The notes beneath the pieces are model-generated. The model had not been told where the DNA came from, made no database searches, and saw only the letters and a list, made by a program, of their open reading frames with translations. 64,000 nt of DNA from Moanibacter sp964542645 (lineage in GTDB: Bacteria > Verrucomicrobiota > Verrucomicrobiia > Opitutales > UBA2987). Both the position numbers and the translations under genes were made by a program. The DNA is taken from NCBI GenBank assembly GCA_964542645.1, contig CAZIUG010000015.1, positions 434,001-498,000 of the forward strand, read 5' to 3'. Shown piece by piece: positions 45,452-54,877 of the stretch (position 1 is its first letter; every line of letters starts with the position of its first letter).

Positions 45452-47048
45452 ACTTTTCTATCTCGCCGCTGCTTTTTTATTTATCTTCGGTATCAAGGGT
45501 CTTTCCCATCCACGTACCGCAGTTAAGGGAAACCTACTGGCAGCAATTGGCATGTTGCTAGCAATCGTTGTCACTCTGACCGATAACCGTATTCTCGACT
45601 TTAGCATAATAATCGCAGGTTTTATCGTCGGAGGGCTGATAGGTGCCACTATGGCTTACAAGGCACCTATGACTGCTATACCACAAGTAGTCGCAGTTTT
45701 TAACGGCTTTGGTGGGGGAGCCTCTGCTCTGGCAGTTGGAGCTGCGCTTGAAGAAGCTCTACGTGGAGAGTGGATTGAAGAATTGACGATTCAATTTACA
45801 TGCTCGGTGGCGGGCGCGGGACTCATAGGCGCAATATCCCTAACGGGAAGCGCTATCGCCTTCGGTAAACTGCAGGGGATTGTCAAAGAACAGCCAATTC
45901 TTCTCCCCGGGCGCCATGTGATTAATGTCGCTTTGCTGGCTGTTGCCATTGGACTAAGCGTCTGGCAGGTATTGGGGTACCATCCGGAAGTTTTTCGCAC
46001 CACTTCTTATTCTCTGGGAGACTTTGAGCAATCATTCTCCTCCAAAGGATTTAAGGAGGAATTCGACCAGCACGGTATTACCCTCTCGAATCACGTTTCG
46101 GTAAGCTTAAAGGGAGAAGAAGTTACATTAAATGACGAGGAGCATCGGGAGACCTATCTAATCCGTCAGTTGAGCGAAGGACTATCAGTTCACGCCAGAT
46201 CAGCCCTCCCCTTCTGGCTCATGGTAAGCGTTGCATCGCTCCTCGGAATTATGCTTGTAATCCCAATTGGAGGGGCCGATATGCCCGTGGTTATTTCGTT
46301 GCTCAACGCCTATTCCGGCATCGCCGCTGCCGGGCACGGTTGGGTTTTGAACAATAGCGTCCTAATTATTGCAGGATCCCTGGTAGGAGCAGCTGGATTT
46401 ATCCTCACCGCCCTTATGTCAAAGGCGATGAACCGGTCTCTTGCCAATGTTATGTTTTCATCTGTTGGCGTCCCAAAAGGGGCTGAACAAGAAACCGAAG
46501 ACATCTACGCGGGCCGGGTAAAATCTGCCTCGCCCGAAGAAATAGCGATGATGCTGGATGGTGCACGTCGCGTCGTAATCGCGCCCGGATATGGAATGGC
46601 GGTGGCCCATGCCCAATATGCCGTTCGTGAGCTGGTCAATGATCTGGAAGCCAAGGGTGTTGACGTTGAATTCGCCATACACCCTGTTGCAGGGCGAATG
46701 CCAGGTCACATGAATGTCCTTCTTGCAGAGGCCCATATCCCTTACGAGAAACTCAAGGATATGGACCAAATCAACCCCACCTTCGAGCAAACAGATGTGG
46801 TTCTAGTGATAGGGGCCAATGATGTCGTTAATCCCATGGCGCGTGATGCCGATCCTTCTATTCCAATTGCTGGTATGCCAATTCTAAACGTCGATGATGC
46901 ACGCTCCGTAGTAATCATAAAACGCAGCCTCAGTCCCGGTTTTGCTGGCATCGCTAATCCCCTTTTCGCAGCTGACAACACCCTCATGCTCTACGGTGAC
47001 GCAAAGGAAATGGCCACGGAGCTGACAGCTGCATTGAATGAGGTTTAA
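45426..47048 (+). CDS. pntB: NAD(P) transhydrogenase subunit beta, with extra loop
   Basis: A 540-residue protein with membrane domain II and the cytosolic NADP(H)-binding domain III (GYGMAVAHAQYAVRELV; HPVAGRMPGHMNVLLAEA; VIGANDVVNPMARDADPSSI-type segment). The complex couples hydride transfer between NADH and NADP+ to proton import, supplying NADPH. It is about 78 residues longer than E. coli PntB; the surplus is a charged soluble loop at about residues 185-260, between two membrane helices, beginning GYHPEVFRTTSYSL. GGAAAGGA precedes the ATG within pntAB. Confidence 0.92.
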   Translation: MPREEALVKLFYLAAAFLFIFGIKGLSHPRTAVKGNLLAAIGMLLAIVVTLTDNRILDFSIIIAGFIVGGLIGATMAYKAPMTAIPQVVAVFNGFGGGASALAVGAALEEALRGEWIEELTIQFTCSVAGAGLIGAISLTGSAIAFGKLQGIVKEQPILLPGRHVINVALLAVAIGLSVWQVLGYHPEVFRTTSYSLGDFEQSFSSKGFKEEFDQHGITLSNHVSVSLKGEEVTLNDEEHRETYLIRQLSEGLSVHARSALPFWLMVSVASLLGIMLVIPIGGADMPVVISLLNAYSGIAAAGHGWVLNNSVLIIAGSLVGAAGFILTALMSKAMNRSLANVMFSSVGVPKGAEQETEDIYAGRVKSASPEEIAMMLDGARRVVIAPGYGMAVAHAQYAVRELVNDLEAKGVDVEFAIHPVAGRMPGHMNVLLAEAHIPYEKLKDMDQINPTFEQTDVVLVIGANDVVNPMARDADPSIPIAGMPILNVDDARSVVIIKRSLSPGFAGIANPLFAADNTLMLYGDAKEMATELTAALNEV

Positions 47049-47403
47049 CTCGAATTTTCGCCTCCTGTCTAAAAGCCATCAGACTTAATATTAAGTTAAT
47101 CGAAACAGTTGTCCTATTCGACACCCTCTTGTTTGTCTTGCATTGATATTCAGTGCTCAGAACTTTATATCTGGGTACTTTAACAAGGCCGAAATCCTAA
47201 TCAGCTGATTACCAACCGTATCTGTTCCTCCACAATTGCCGAACGATACACAGTCTCAAAAAAGACTAGGCTTCGATGCCGTATGGAAATCCCGACCACC
47301 CGGAAACCTGAATCTCAATAAGTGGACAGGACCAGCTCATTAACACCCTTTTGCCTGAACCAAAACACCCTGGGTATAGTTAGAACGATACAGTTACTTA
47401 GCC
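47049..47403. other. Intergenic upstream of cysD
   Basis: A 355 bp gap after pntB. I see no SAM-type riboswitch or other leader I could name, and no small gene. It should contain the cysD-cysNC promoter. Confidence 0.4.
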
Positions 47404-48312
47404 ATGTCTAATTTCGCCCTATCTCACCTCCAACACCTCGAGAACGAGAGCATTCATATTTTTCGAGAAGTGGCGGCCGAGTTTTCGAATCCTGTGATGC
47501 TCTATTCGATTGGCAAGGACTCCGGCGTTATGATGCGGCTGGCGCAAAAGGCATTTCATCCAGGCAAAATCCCCTTTCCTGTGCTACATATCAATACGAC
47601 ATTCAAATTCCATGAAATGATTGAATTCCGCGATAAGATAGTAGCGGATCTCGATCTTGATTTCATAGAATGGATCAATCCTAAAGGGAAAGCAGCCGGC
47701 ATCAATCCTTTCGACCACGGCACTCAGAGATATACCCACATAATGAAAACCGAAGCTCTCAGACAAGCCTTGGACAAGGGCGCTTATGATGCAGCCTTTG
47801 GTGGAGCACGCCGAGACGAAGAGAAAAGTAGAGCCAAAGAACGTGTGTATTCCTTTCGAGATCGCCATCATCAGTGGGATCCGAAGAATCAGCGTCCAGA
47901 GTTGTGGAATCTATTCAACGGTCGAGTCAACAAAGGAGAATCTATTCGTGTCTTTCCCTTGTCGAATTGGACCGAACTCGATGTTTGGCTATACATTTAT
48001 TTCGAACAGATACCCTTAGTTCCACTTTACTTCGCGGCTAAACGACCGGTGGTACTACGCAACGGCTCTCTAATTATGGTGGATGACGACCGGCTACCCA
48101 TCGAATCGGGCGAAACTCCTTCCATGAAGAGAGTTCGCTTCCGCACTTTAGGTTGTTATCCTCTTACAGGTGCTATTGAATCCGAGGCTGATACTCTCCC
48201 TAAAATTATCGAAGAGATGTTACGTTCTAAGGATTCGGAAAGACAGGGCCGTGTCATTGATTACGATGAAGCCGGTTCTATGGAGGAAAAGAAAAAAGAG
48301 GGCTATTTTTGA
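47404..48312 (+). CDS. cysD: Sulfate adenylyltransferase subunit 2
   Basis: The 302-residue catalytic small subunit of ATP sulfurylase, which makes adenosine 5'-phosphosulfate from sulfate and ATP. The PP-loop SIGKDSGVMM is at residues 35-44. FGGARRDEEKSRAKERVYSFRD and RFRTLGCYPLTGAI are the conserved family segments. It starts at an ATG. Its stop TGA overlaps the next gene's ATG (TGATG), so CysD and CysNC are translationally coupled, as expected for a stoichiometric complex. Confidence 0.95.
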   Translation: MSNFALSHLQHLENESIHIFREVAAEFSNPVMLYSIGKDSGVMMRLAQKAFHPGKIPFPVLHINTTFKFHEMIEFRDKIVADLDLDFIEWINPKGKAAGINPFDHGTQRYTHIMKTEALRQALDKGAYDAAFGGARRDEEKSRAKERVYSFRDRHHQWDPKNQRPELWNLFNGRVNKGESIRVFPLSNWTELDVWLYIYFEQIPLVPLYFAAKRPVVLRNGSLIMVDDDRLPIESGETPSMKRVRFRTLGCYPLTGAIESEADTLPKIIEEMLRSKDSERQGRVIDYDEAGSMEEKKKEGYF

Positions 48313-50249
48313 TGTCAATCTCGGATCAGCTAGACCGGTTAGGAATCGAGGAATACTTAGCACAATACGGGAAACGGGATCTGCTTTCCATACTCACATG
48401 CGGTAGCGTCGACGATGGGAAGTCTACCTTAATTGGAAGGCTTTTACACGACTCAAAGACGGTGTTTGACGACGTCTTAAACGCCGCCCGTCGCGATACA
48501 ACTAAATACGGAAGTGTCGACGGTGAGATTGATTTCGCTCTTCTCGTTGATGGTCTGCAAGCGGAGCGGGAGCAAGGGATTACGATCGATGTTGCCTACA
48601 GATACTTTGCAACGGGAAAAAGAAAATTCATTGTCGCCGACACGCCTGGCCATGTACAGTACACCCGGAACATGGCAACCGGTGCATCGACATCTAATCT
48701 TGCCATCATTTTGATAGATGCTCGAAAGGGTGTCCTAGAACAGACTCAGCGGCATTCGTTTATCGCTTCGTTACTAGGAATCCGACATTTCGTTGTAGCT
48801 GTAAACAAAATGGATCTGGTAGGCTATGCCCAGTCCGTCTTCGAAGGAATCAAAACTGACTTTAACAACTTCGCAGCCAAACTCCAGACCATAGATGTTC
48901 ATTTCATTCCCATCTCGGCTCTAAAAGGTGATAACATCATAAATCGTTCGGCGAAAATGGAGTGGTTTCAAGGATCCCTTCTAATGGATCATCTAGAGTC
49001 CGTGCATATCGCAAGTGACAGGAATCTTATCGACTTTCGCTTCCCGGTCCAGAGCGTTTTTAGACCGAGTCATGATGTACGTCGCTATGCCGGTACAGTT
49101 ACATCCGGGGTAATCCGTAGATGGGATGAAATTGTGGCGTTACCATCCGGGAAACGCAGTCGGGTAAAGTCGATAAATACTTACGAAGGTGAACTTTCAG
49201 AGGCATTTGCCCCTATCGCTGTAACATTGGCGCTAGAGGATGAAATCGACATCAGCCGGGGTGATATCCTGACCCATATCAACAACAGCCCAACATTGCA
49301 AAATGAAGTCGAACTGATGATTGTTTGGATGAGCGAGACCCCTCTCGAGATAGGAAAGGGTTATCTCCTAAAACACTGCTCACTACAGACTGGAGCAGTG
49401 GTCAATAAACTTCGATACAGGATAAATATTAACACTCTTCACCGGGAAAAAGCGACGACCCTAAATCTGAACGAGATTGGGCGGGTACAACTTGAGAGTA
49501 ACCATCCGATTGCATGCGATCCTTATCCCAAAAATCGTGGTACCGGAGCCTTGATTCTTATAGACCGAATGACCAATTCAACAGTAGCAGCAGGGATGAT
49601 AGTATCCCGAAGCACGGCTGATGAGGTCCTGCAGCGACGGAAAAATTCGATTGATGCCCAAACTAACCTCCGCTCCCAGATCAGTCTTGTCACTTCTGCC
49701 GAAAGATCACAGCGCCTCAGGCAACGCCCCATAACCATCTGGCTAACTGGTCTTCCCCGTAGTGGCAAATCATCCATTGCTAAAGCGCTTGAACGCACAC
49801 TTTTCGACCTAGGTCGCCAAGTTCATGTTGTCCACGGTGAAACCTTGCGCCGCGGTCTCAGCAGTGATCTTGGGTTTTCTGGAGCCGATCGGTGGGAGAA
49901 TCAGCGCCGTGCCGCCGAGGTAGCCCGATTAAGTAATGAACTAGGACTGATATCTATTGTTTCGATGGTATCACCACTCGAATCCGAACGCGAGAAAGCT
50001 AAGCACATTGTAGGTGGAGAGCGTTTCCTCACAGTCTATTGTAATGCGCCATTAGCTGTTTGTGAGGACCGTGACACTACAGGTCTATATAAAAAGGCGC
50101 GGGCAGGAAAAGTCCGAAATGTGACTGGTATCGATGCTCCTTATGAGCCTCCACAACACGCTGAGATTCTCCTTTATACAGATCAGAGCACTATCTCGGA
50201 TTGCGTTCAGACCATTCTTCGGGAGCTCAGAGCCCATAAAGTCATTTGA
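48312..50249 (+). CDS. cysNC: Bifunctional sulfate adenylyltransferase subunit 1/adenylylsulfate kinase
   Basis: A 645-residue fusion. The CysN GTPase part has GSVDDGKST (31-39), the DTPGH and NKMDL motifs, and EF-Tu-like beta-barrels. The C-terminal 170 residues are APS kinase with the P-loop GLPRSGKSS (about 480-488) and GLYKKARAG. CysN uses GTP hydrolysis to drive sulfate adenylation by CysD; APS kinase yields PAPS. In the kinase part, HGETLRRGL replaces the usual DGDNxRxGL and the P-loop has PR for SG, so substrate handling may differ. No PAPS reductase or sulfotransferase is adjacent. Confidence 0.93.
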   Translation: MSISDQLDRLGIEEYLAQYGKRDLLSILTCGSVDDGKSTLIGRLLHDSKTVFDDVLNAARRDTTKYGSVDGEIDFALLVDGLQAEREQGITIDVAYRYFATGKRKFIVADTPGHVQYTRNMATGASTSNLAIILIDARKGVLEQTQRHSFIASLLGIRHFVVAVNKMDLVGYAQSVFEGIKTDFNNFAAKLQTIDVHFIPISALKGDNIINRSAKMEWFQGSLLMDHLESVHIASDRNLIDFRFPVQSVFRPSHDVRRYAGTVTSGVIRRWDEIVALPSGKRSRVKSINTYEGELSEAFAPIAVTLALEDEIDISRGDILTHINNSPTLQNEVELMIVWMSETPLEIGKGYLLKHCSLQTGAVVNKLRYRININTLHREKATTLNLNEIGRVQLESNHPIACDPYPKNRGTGALILIDRMTNSTVAAGMIVSRSTADEVLQRRKNSIDAQTNLRSQISLVTSAERSQRLRQRPITIWLTGLPRSGKSSIAKALERTLFDLGRQVHVVHGETLRRGLSSDLGFSGADRWENQRRAAEVARLSNELGLISIVSMVSPLESEREKAKHIVGGERFLTVYCNAPLAVCEDRDTTGLYKKARAGKVRNVTGIDAPYEPPQHAEILLYTDQSTISDCVQTILRELRAHKVI

Positions 50250-50511
50250 ACCAAAAAAATAGAAGATTAAAGACATTCTTAATCGTCCTGGCCCGAATAG
50301 ATTCTAGAGAAGACGACAGGAAGAATAAGTTGCGAGATTGGGTCTGATATTGCATTTAATAGGTTTACTGGTGAGTGGCTGGGAGAATCAACACCTAGGA
50401 TCCGATCACACGGAGTCTAAAGTACCTCGATAGGTTTATTCATCCTCAACTTAGCAGACTAAGGCAACAACCTGAAAATTCACATTTGGAAGAAATCCAA
50501 ATCCACCGAGG

Positions 50512-50964
50512 TCACGTTGCATCATCCCTCAGACTGACCCAAGGTTCCTCCCTGGAGACATCGATTATAGGAGGCCCATCGAAAATCGCCGGCGATAAGA
50601 TTGCCAAGAACACAAGATTGGACTCCCCTGCATTATAAGTTCCGTGAACAATGTTCAAAGGAATATGAGCAGAATTCCCGGGGATAAGAATCTGTGATTC
50701 ACGATCAACCCATTGTTCAGCCTTGCCTTCCAGGATATAAATAATCTCTTCCATGGCTGGATGTCGGTGGAATTTATGTGCTTGGCTCGGAGGCATTGTC
50801 ACTCTTACCAGGATTAGCTTCTCCGCCTCCGTAAATCCTACCCGACTTATCCATTCGTGTTCACCCCAAGGCAGTTTCTCAACTTGAGTGTTCTCAGGTG
50901 TTATGAATCTTAGAAAACCGTTAGACACTTGATGTCTTTCATTTACGGTACTTTGATTCGTCAC
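50512..50964 (-). CDS. Cupin-domain protein
   Basis: A 150-residue single-domain cupin. Motif 1 is KFHRHPAMEEIIYILEGKAE, which supplies two His and a Glu metal ligands. Motif 2 is around PLNIVHGTYNAGESNLVFLAI, with the later His. Small cupins of this type serve as isomerases, dioxygenases or sugar-binding sensors; none can be preferred. It is on the same strand as, and 98 bp upstream of, the amidohydrolase gene, so the two may be co-transcribed. Confidence 0.75.
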   Translation of the reverse strand: MTNQSTVNERHQVSNGFLRFITPENTQVEKLPWGEHEWISRVGFTEAEKLILVRVTMPPSQAHKFHRHPAMEEIIYILEGKAEQWVDRESQILIPGNSAHIPLNIVHGTYNAGESNLVFLAILSPAIFDGPPIIDVSREEPWVSLRDDAT

Positions 50965-51062
50965 TTGCTTTAGCTAACTTAGAGGAGAACGGGAAAATGA
51001 TAATTCTACATTTTTTTGCCCACACGTCTACACCTTGGAATAGAAAGGTAGAAAAGTTGGCT

Positions 51063-51881
51063 TTAATCGAATGGCCAAAGCCTCAAGGCTGTCTTTCCCA
51101 GCACCCATTCGAGATCCTCAGATGAAAAAAAATTCATCTCATCCCGGACTACGGTTAGCGTCTGTCCATAGGTCGCTTTGTGCAGACAAACCGGCCAGTC
51201 CGTATCCCACATAATCCGCCGTGCCCCAAAAACCTCGTAGACCTGCCGAACCAAACCGTGGGTATCCTTCCAAGGATAAACCTCATTTGAAATTCCCCAG
51301 GTGTGGCTAATTTTGACATACACGCGAGGATACCGGGCTAGATTCAGTAACGCTTGAACCTGTTCAGAATCGTTCGGTGAACAATCCGCCATATGGTCTA
51401 TAACAACATCGAGTTCAGGAAACTGCTCAATCAGCTGTGCAAGCCGTGGAAGCCGTTTTGGCCCAGTCAGTATTAACATCGGGATTTTCAGCGCTTCAGA
51501 ACGAGCGAAAAGTGGGGCCATCAGCGGACCGTCAAACCAATCGCCTGAAGGTTCGATCGAAGGACTGAGACGGACACCTTTAAAACCGTGTTCTTCAGTC
51601 CAAAAACTGAGATGATCTGGGGCCCCTTGATCCTCAGGATTCACCCGGCAAACACCCATGAATTTGTTTGGATAGCTCTTCTGTACATGAGCGACAAAAC
51701 TATTATCCCACCGGTAGTGGATGGACTGAATCAGGACAGTTTTCTCCACCCCATTAGCTTCCATTAGGGCAAGCAATTCCTCCGGAAGTGCTGATCCAGA
51801 GGGAGGGTTCCTTGTCTCGGCCGGCCAGGGAAACTCGGGATCATGGGTCCAAATGTGAACGTGCGGATCGATGATTTTCAT
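51063..51881 (-). CDS. Amidohydrolase-2 family metal-dependent hydrolase
   Basis: A 272-residue TIM-barrel hydrolase. The N-terminal IDPHVHIW provides the HxH pair (His7, His9), VVIDHMAD a later His, and MWDTDWPV the catalytic Asp near the C-terminus. PEFPWP and this size are typical of the fuconolactonase/dicarboxylate-lactonase-like group, which hydrolyse sugar lactones or decarboxylate aromatic acids. A lactonase would suit the sugar-acid theme of the window (inference). It starts at an ATG and follows a cupin gene. Confidence 0.8.
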   Translation of the reverse strand: MKIIDPHVHIWTHDPEFPWPAETRNPPSGSALPEELLALMEANGVEKTVLIQSIHYRWDNSFVAHVQKSYPNKFMGVCRVNPEDQGAPDHLSFWTEEHGFKGVRLSPSIEPSGDWFDGPLMAPLFARSEALKIPMLILTGPKRLPRLAQLIEQFPELDVVIDHMADCSPNDSEQVQALLNLARYPRVYVKISHTWGISNEVYPWKDTHGLVRQVYEVFGARRIMWDTDWPVCLHKATYGQTLTVVRDEMNFFSSEDLEWVLGKTALRLWPFD

Positions 51882-52084
51882 TTTTTGTCTACAATTGAGA
51901 GTCTGGGAAAAAACAATCTATCAGTCTATTTTATGACTACTGTCACCGCAAAGCTTCGTAGCCCCCTCTTACTCTAGAGTTTTGGTTCATGTGCAAATAA
52001 CAACAGAACAGCAGGGCCATCGCTCCTATCACAAACTGGCCAACTATCGATCCTAGAGCTCCACCCTCAACTGAATCTCTGACC

Positions 52085-52564
52085 TCACACAGCTCGCCCC
52101 ACCACAATCTTCTGCTCTTCTAGGGGACGATCAGAACCATCCGTGGCAACATTTTCAATATTTTCAACCACATCGTAACCTTCGACCACCTCACCAAAAA
52201 TAGTATGCTTCATATTGAGCCACGGGGTCTTGGCTGTAGTGATAAAGAACTGACTTCCGTTAGTGTTGGGACCTGCATTGGCCATGGCTAAAAGCCCCTT
52301 TTTTCCAAAAGTCACATCACGATGTAACTCATCCCCAAACTTCCCTCCCCAACAGGACTGACCGCCAGTTCCAGTACCGGAGGGATCCCCGCCCTGAATC
52401 ATAAAATCCTTGATAACACGGTGAAAGATCACCCCGTCATAATAGCCCTTATTGATCAAAGTTATGAAGTTTTCACAACTCTTTGGAGCAATATCCAACA
52501 TCATCCGAATGGTGATATTACCCTGATTAGTCTCCAGAACAACTTGGTCAATTTGATTTGTAAT
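52085..52564 (-). CDS. Peptidyl-prolyl cis-trans isomerase, cyclophilin type, apparent non-AUG start
   Basis: A cyclophilin that isomerises prolyl bonds. Active-site segments are IFHRVIKDFMIQGGDP, NTNGSQFFI and LNMKHTIFGEVVEG. The first ATG (52504) would remove the conserved first strand, but in-frame codons upstream encode DQVVLETNQGNITIRM, which clearly belongs to the fold. No ATG, GTG or TTG occurs between the upstream stop and this point. The best start is an ATT at 52562-52564 (preceded by GGGG at 5 bp) or one at 52550-52552. The resulting 159 residues match the usual 160. No signal peptide is seen, so it is cytosolic. Confidence 0.85.
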   Translation of the reverse strand: MTNQIDQVVLETNQGNITIRMMLDIAPKSCENFITLINKGYYDGVIFHRVIKDFMIQGGDPSGTGTGGQSCWGGKFGDELHRDVTFGKKGLLAMANAGPNTNGSQFFITTAKTPWLNMKHTIFGEVVEGYDVVENIENVATDGSDRPLEEQKIVVGRAV

Positions 52565-52889
52565 AGTACCCCAACGCTGGAGATTTACCAGGAAACAGCA
52601 AACTATTTCTCAATGTAAATATCGATTAAAAATTCTGTCACATTCTTTTCGGAATTAATATTTCCACTGATCTTCTCGTCACACCTACCGGGACCTAGTA
52701 ATTCCATCTGGCCGGTAGATTCGTGATATCACTTCCTCCACCGGCCTTTGGAATGTTGGTCTAAGGCATCAATCGAAGTTTATCTTTAAAAGGGTTTAGA
52801 ATACACACCAGAGATCATATCTACGTCTTTCCTAATAAAACCAAAGGATTTTGATTGTTATCTAAAAATTTATTTGAATTTTCAAATGT
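52565..52889. other. Intergenic, divergent promoter region
   Basis: A 325 bp AT-rich gap between the cyclophilin and the second cupin gene. Nothing else is recognised. Confidence 0.4.
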
Positions 52890-53525
52890 GTGAATTTAAG
52901 GATCTTTGATTTCCGAAACGAGGAAGACATACGCAACATTCTTGTCACACCTCAAATTCGTTCGCGGTTCTTGCGATTGAAGGCAGGCAGTGAAATGAAT
53001 GATTTTCATAGCCACGATTTGGGCCACGAGATTTTTCTTATTTTACAGGGACGCTGTCGTTTTGAGATAGACGGAGAACAAGCGGTTTTGGGAACTGGAC
53101 AGATGTGTATCGCTCTGGCAAACCAACCGCATAGAGTAAATGCGGTGGGCGAAGAGGATGTAATTATGTACTTATCGGTCACTCCGCACATCGTACCGAC
53201 ACATACTAGCCGAACACCCAAGGGTAAACGTCAGCCTCACTCTTTCTGGCCGCCTAAACACTACGACGCCGTAGAGGTCACTAAAGGCTCAAACGAGGAA
53301 TTGACGAACCGCATGAGCGAACTTGCGCAATCCGCCTCTCGTTCGCTTTTGAAATGCGCCGAAAAAACGGAAAATCTCAAGCAGATATTAGCCACCGTAG
53401 CGAAGGGGAACGTGTGTGACACTCGAGAAAAGGTATGGAAAGATTTAATTGCTACTTTCCAGGATATTTATGCCCTCGGCGAGGTATGGAACGAGCTGGC
53501 GCCTAGGCTAGATGGAGAGGATTAA
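52890..53525 (+). CDS. Cupin-domain protein with helical C-terminus
   Basis: A 211-residue protein. Residues 25-105 form a cupin, with motif 1 HSHDLGHEIFLILQGRCRFEI and motif 2 CIALANQPHRV. The C-terminal 90 residues are helical and charged and I do not recognise them. The start is a GTG with a weak ribosome-binding site. It stands 181 bp before a Gfo/Idh/MocA gene on the same strand. A sugar-isomerase or regulatory role is possible, but nothing decides it. Confidence 0.65.
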   Translation: MNLRIFDFRNEEDIRNILVTPQIRSRFLRLKAGSEMNDFHSHDLGHEIFLILQGRCRFEIDGEQAVLGTGQMCIALANQPHRVNAVGEEDVIMYLSVTPHIVPTHTSRTPKGKRQPHSFWPPKHYDAVEVTKGSNEELTNRMSELAQSASRSLLKCAEKTENLKQILATVAKGNVCDTREKVWKDLIATFQDIYALGEVWNELAPRLDGED

Positions 53526-53706
53526 TTTGGCCCACTTAATCTCTATTCAACTTGGGAATTCCGTCTGTTGGAGGCAACTCAACTGAACTCTTTAAATTTC
53601 CCATCTGGTTTCGGATTCCCCAGGACAATTTCACCCATTTTACTCCTCACCTAGTATGAGTGTGTCTTCGAAACGTGATCAAATGTTGAAACCTTCAAGT
53701 TAAAAA

Positions 53707-54774
53707 ATGTCACGAATACGCATCGGAGTCATCGGCTGCGGATCAGTCGCCCAAATTCAGCACCTACCCAATCTGAAATCTTTACCTGAAGAATTCGAGA
53801 TTGCCGGCGTCTGTGATATCTCGCCCACTCTTGCTCGTACCATAGCTGATAACTTCGATGTGCCCTTCTACACAGACGACTATACTAAGCTTCTGAAATC
53901 CAATCTTGATGCCGTTATCCTCTGCCACTCCGACCCAAAGACTCAAGTAGCCGTCGATGCCTTCAAAGCTGGACTGCACGTACTCATCGAGAAACCGATG
54001 TGCTATTCCCTACAGGAGGCGGACACCATCATCGCTGCCGCCAGAGAAACCGACAAAGTTGGAATGGTAGCTTACATGAAAGTATACGATCCCGCCTATG
54101 AGATAGCACGGGATGAAGTAGCAAGGATGGATTCAATTCGATTCATTCAGGTAAATCACCTCCACCCTGACAATTTGCTCCATTTACGTAATTTTCGGCT
54201 CAAACAGTTTAACGACATTCCGGCGGAAAAATCAAAAAAAGAGGCGGCCACATCATCTCTCCAAGATGCTATAGGCAACGTGTCACCCGAGATTCAAAGC
54301 GCTTTCCGCACCATTTCTGGAAGCATGATTCACGATATTTACGGACTTCGTTTAATGGTGGGTCAGCCTAAAGAGGTCGTTAGTACGGAGATCTGGAACC
54401 AGGGCCGCGCCATCAACTCCGTCCTTTCCTACTCTAACGGCGCACGCTGTGCCGTCTCTTGGATCGATCTGCCGGAGGTATGGGAATTTACTGAAACTCT
54501 TGAAGTCTACGGAGATAAATCTCGGACTCTACTCAGCTACCCAAATGGCTTTGCCAAGGGTGTTCTTGCCCAAGTAGTTCTCCACGGTATTGATTGCGAG
54601 GGACGGAGTTTTCGACACGAACCCACCGTGGAATGGGAAATAGCATTTGTTCGTGAACTTCGCCATTTTCATGCCTGTATCACAGGGCATATCCCCTGCC
54701 GTACACCTGTTGAAGAAGCACGGGCAGATATCCAATTAGTAATTGATATTGTAAAGGCCTACTTGACTAGATGA
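53707..54774 (+). CDS. Gfo/Idh/MocA-family oxidoreductase
   Basis: A 355-residue NAD(P)-dependent sugar oxidoreductase, the third in the window. The Rossmann motif GVIGCGSVAQ is at residues 7-16 and EKP is at 95-97 with the catalytic Lys. Further on, SGSMIHDIYGLRLMVG supplies the HxxY/D-type active-site segment. The helical insertion with KKEAATSSLQDA is unusual for the family. It starts at an ATG and is convergent with the transaldolase-like gene. Confidence 0.83.
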   Translation: MSRIRIGVIGCGSVAQIQHLPNLKSLPEEFEIAGVCDISPTLARTIADNFDVPFYTDDYTKLLKSNLDAVILCHSDPKTQVAVDAFKAGLHVLIEKPMCYSLQEADTIIAAARETDKVGMVAYMKVYDPAYEIARDEVARMDSIRFIQVNHLHPDNLLHLRNFRLKQFNDIPAEKSKKEAATSSLQDAIGNVSPEIQSAFRTISGSMIHDIYGLRLMVGQPKEVVSTEIWNQGRAINSVLSYSNGARCAVSWIDLPEVWEFTETLEVYGDKSRTLLSYPNGFAKGVLAQVVLHGIDCEGRSFRHEPTVEWEIAFVRELRHFHACITGHIPCRTPVEEARADIQLVIDIVKAYLTR

Positions 54775-54877
54775 TTAATTTGAAGACCCCAAGCATTTGT
54801 GCCAACTTGGGTTGGCCAAGGTCCCGAAAACTGAACTTCTTGTGGTCGAGATCCCGATCCTAATGGGTTCTTTCTAA

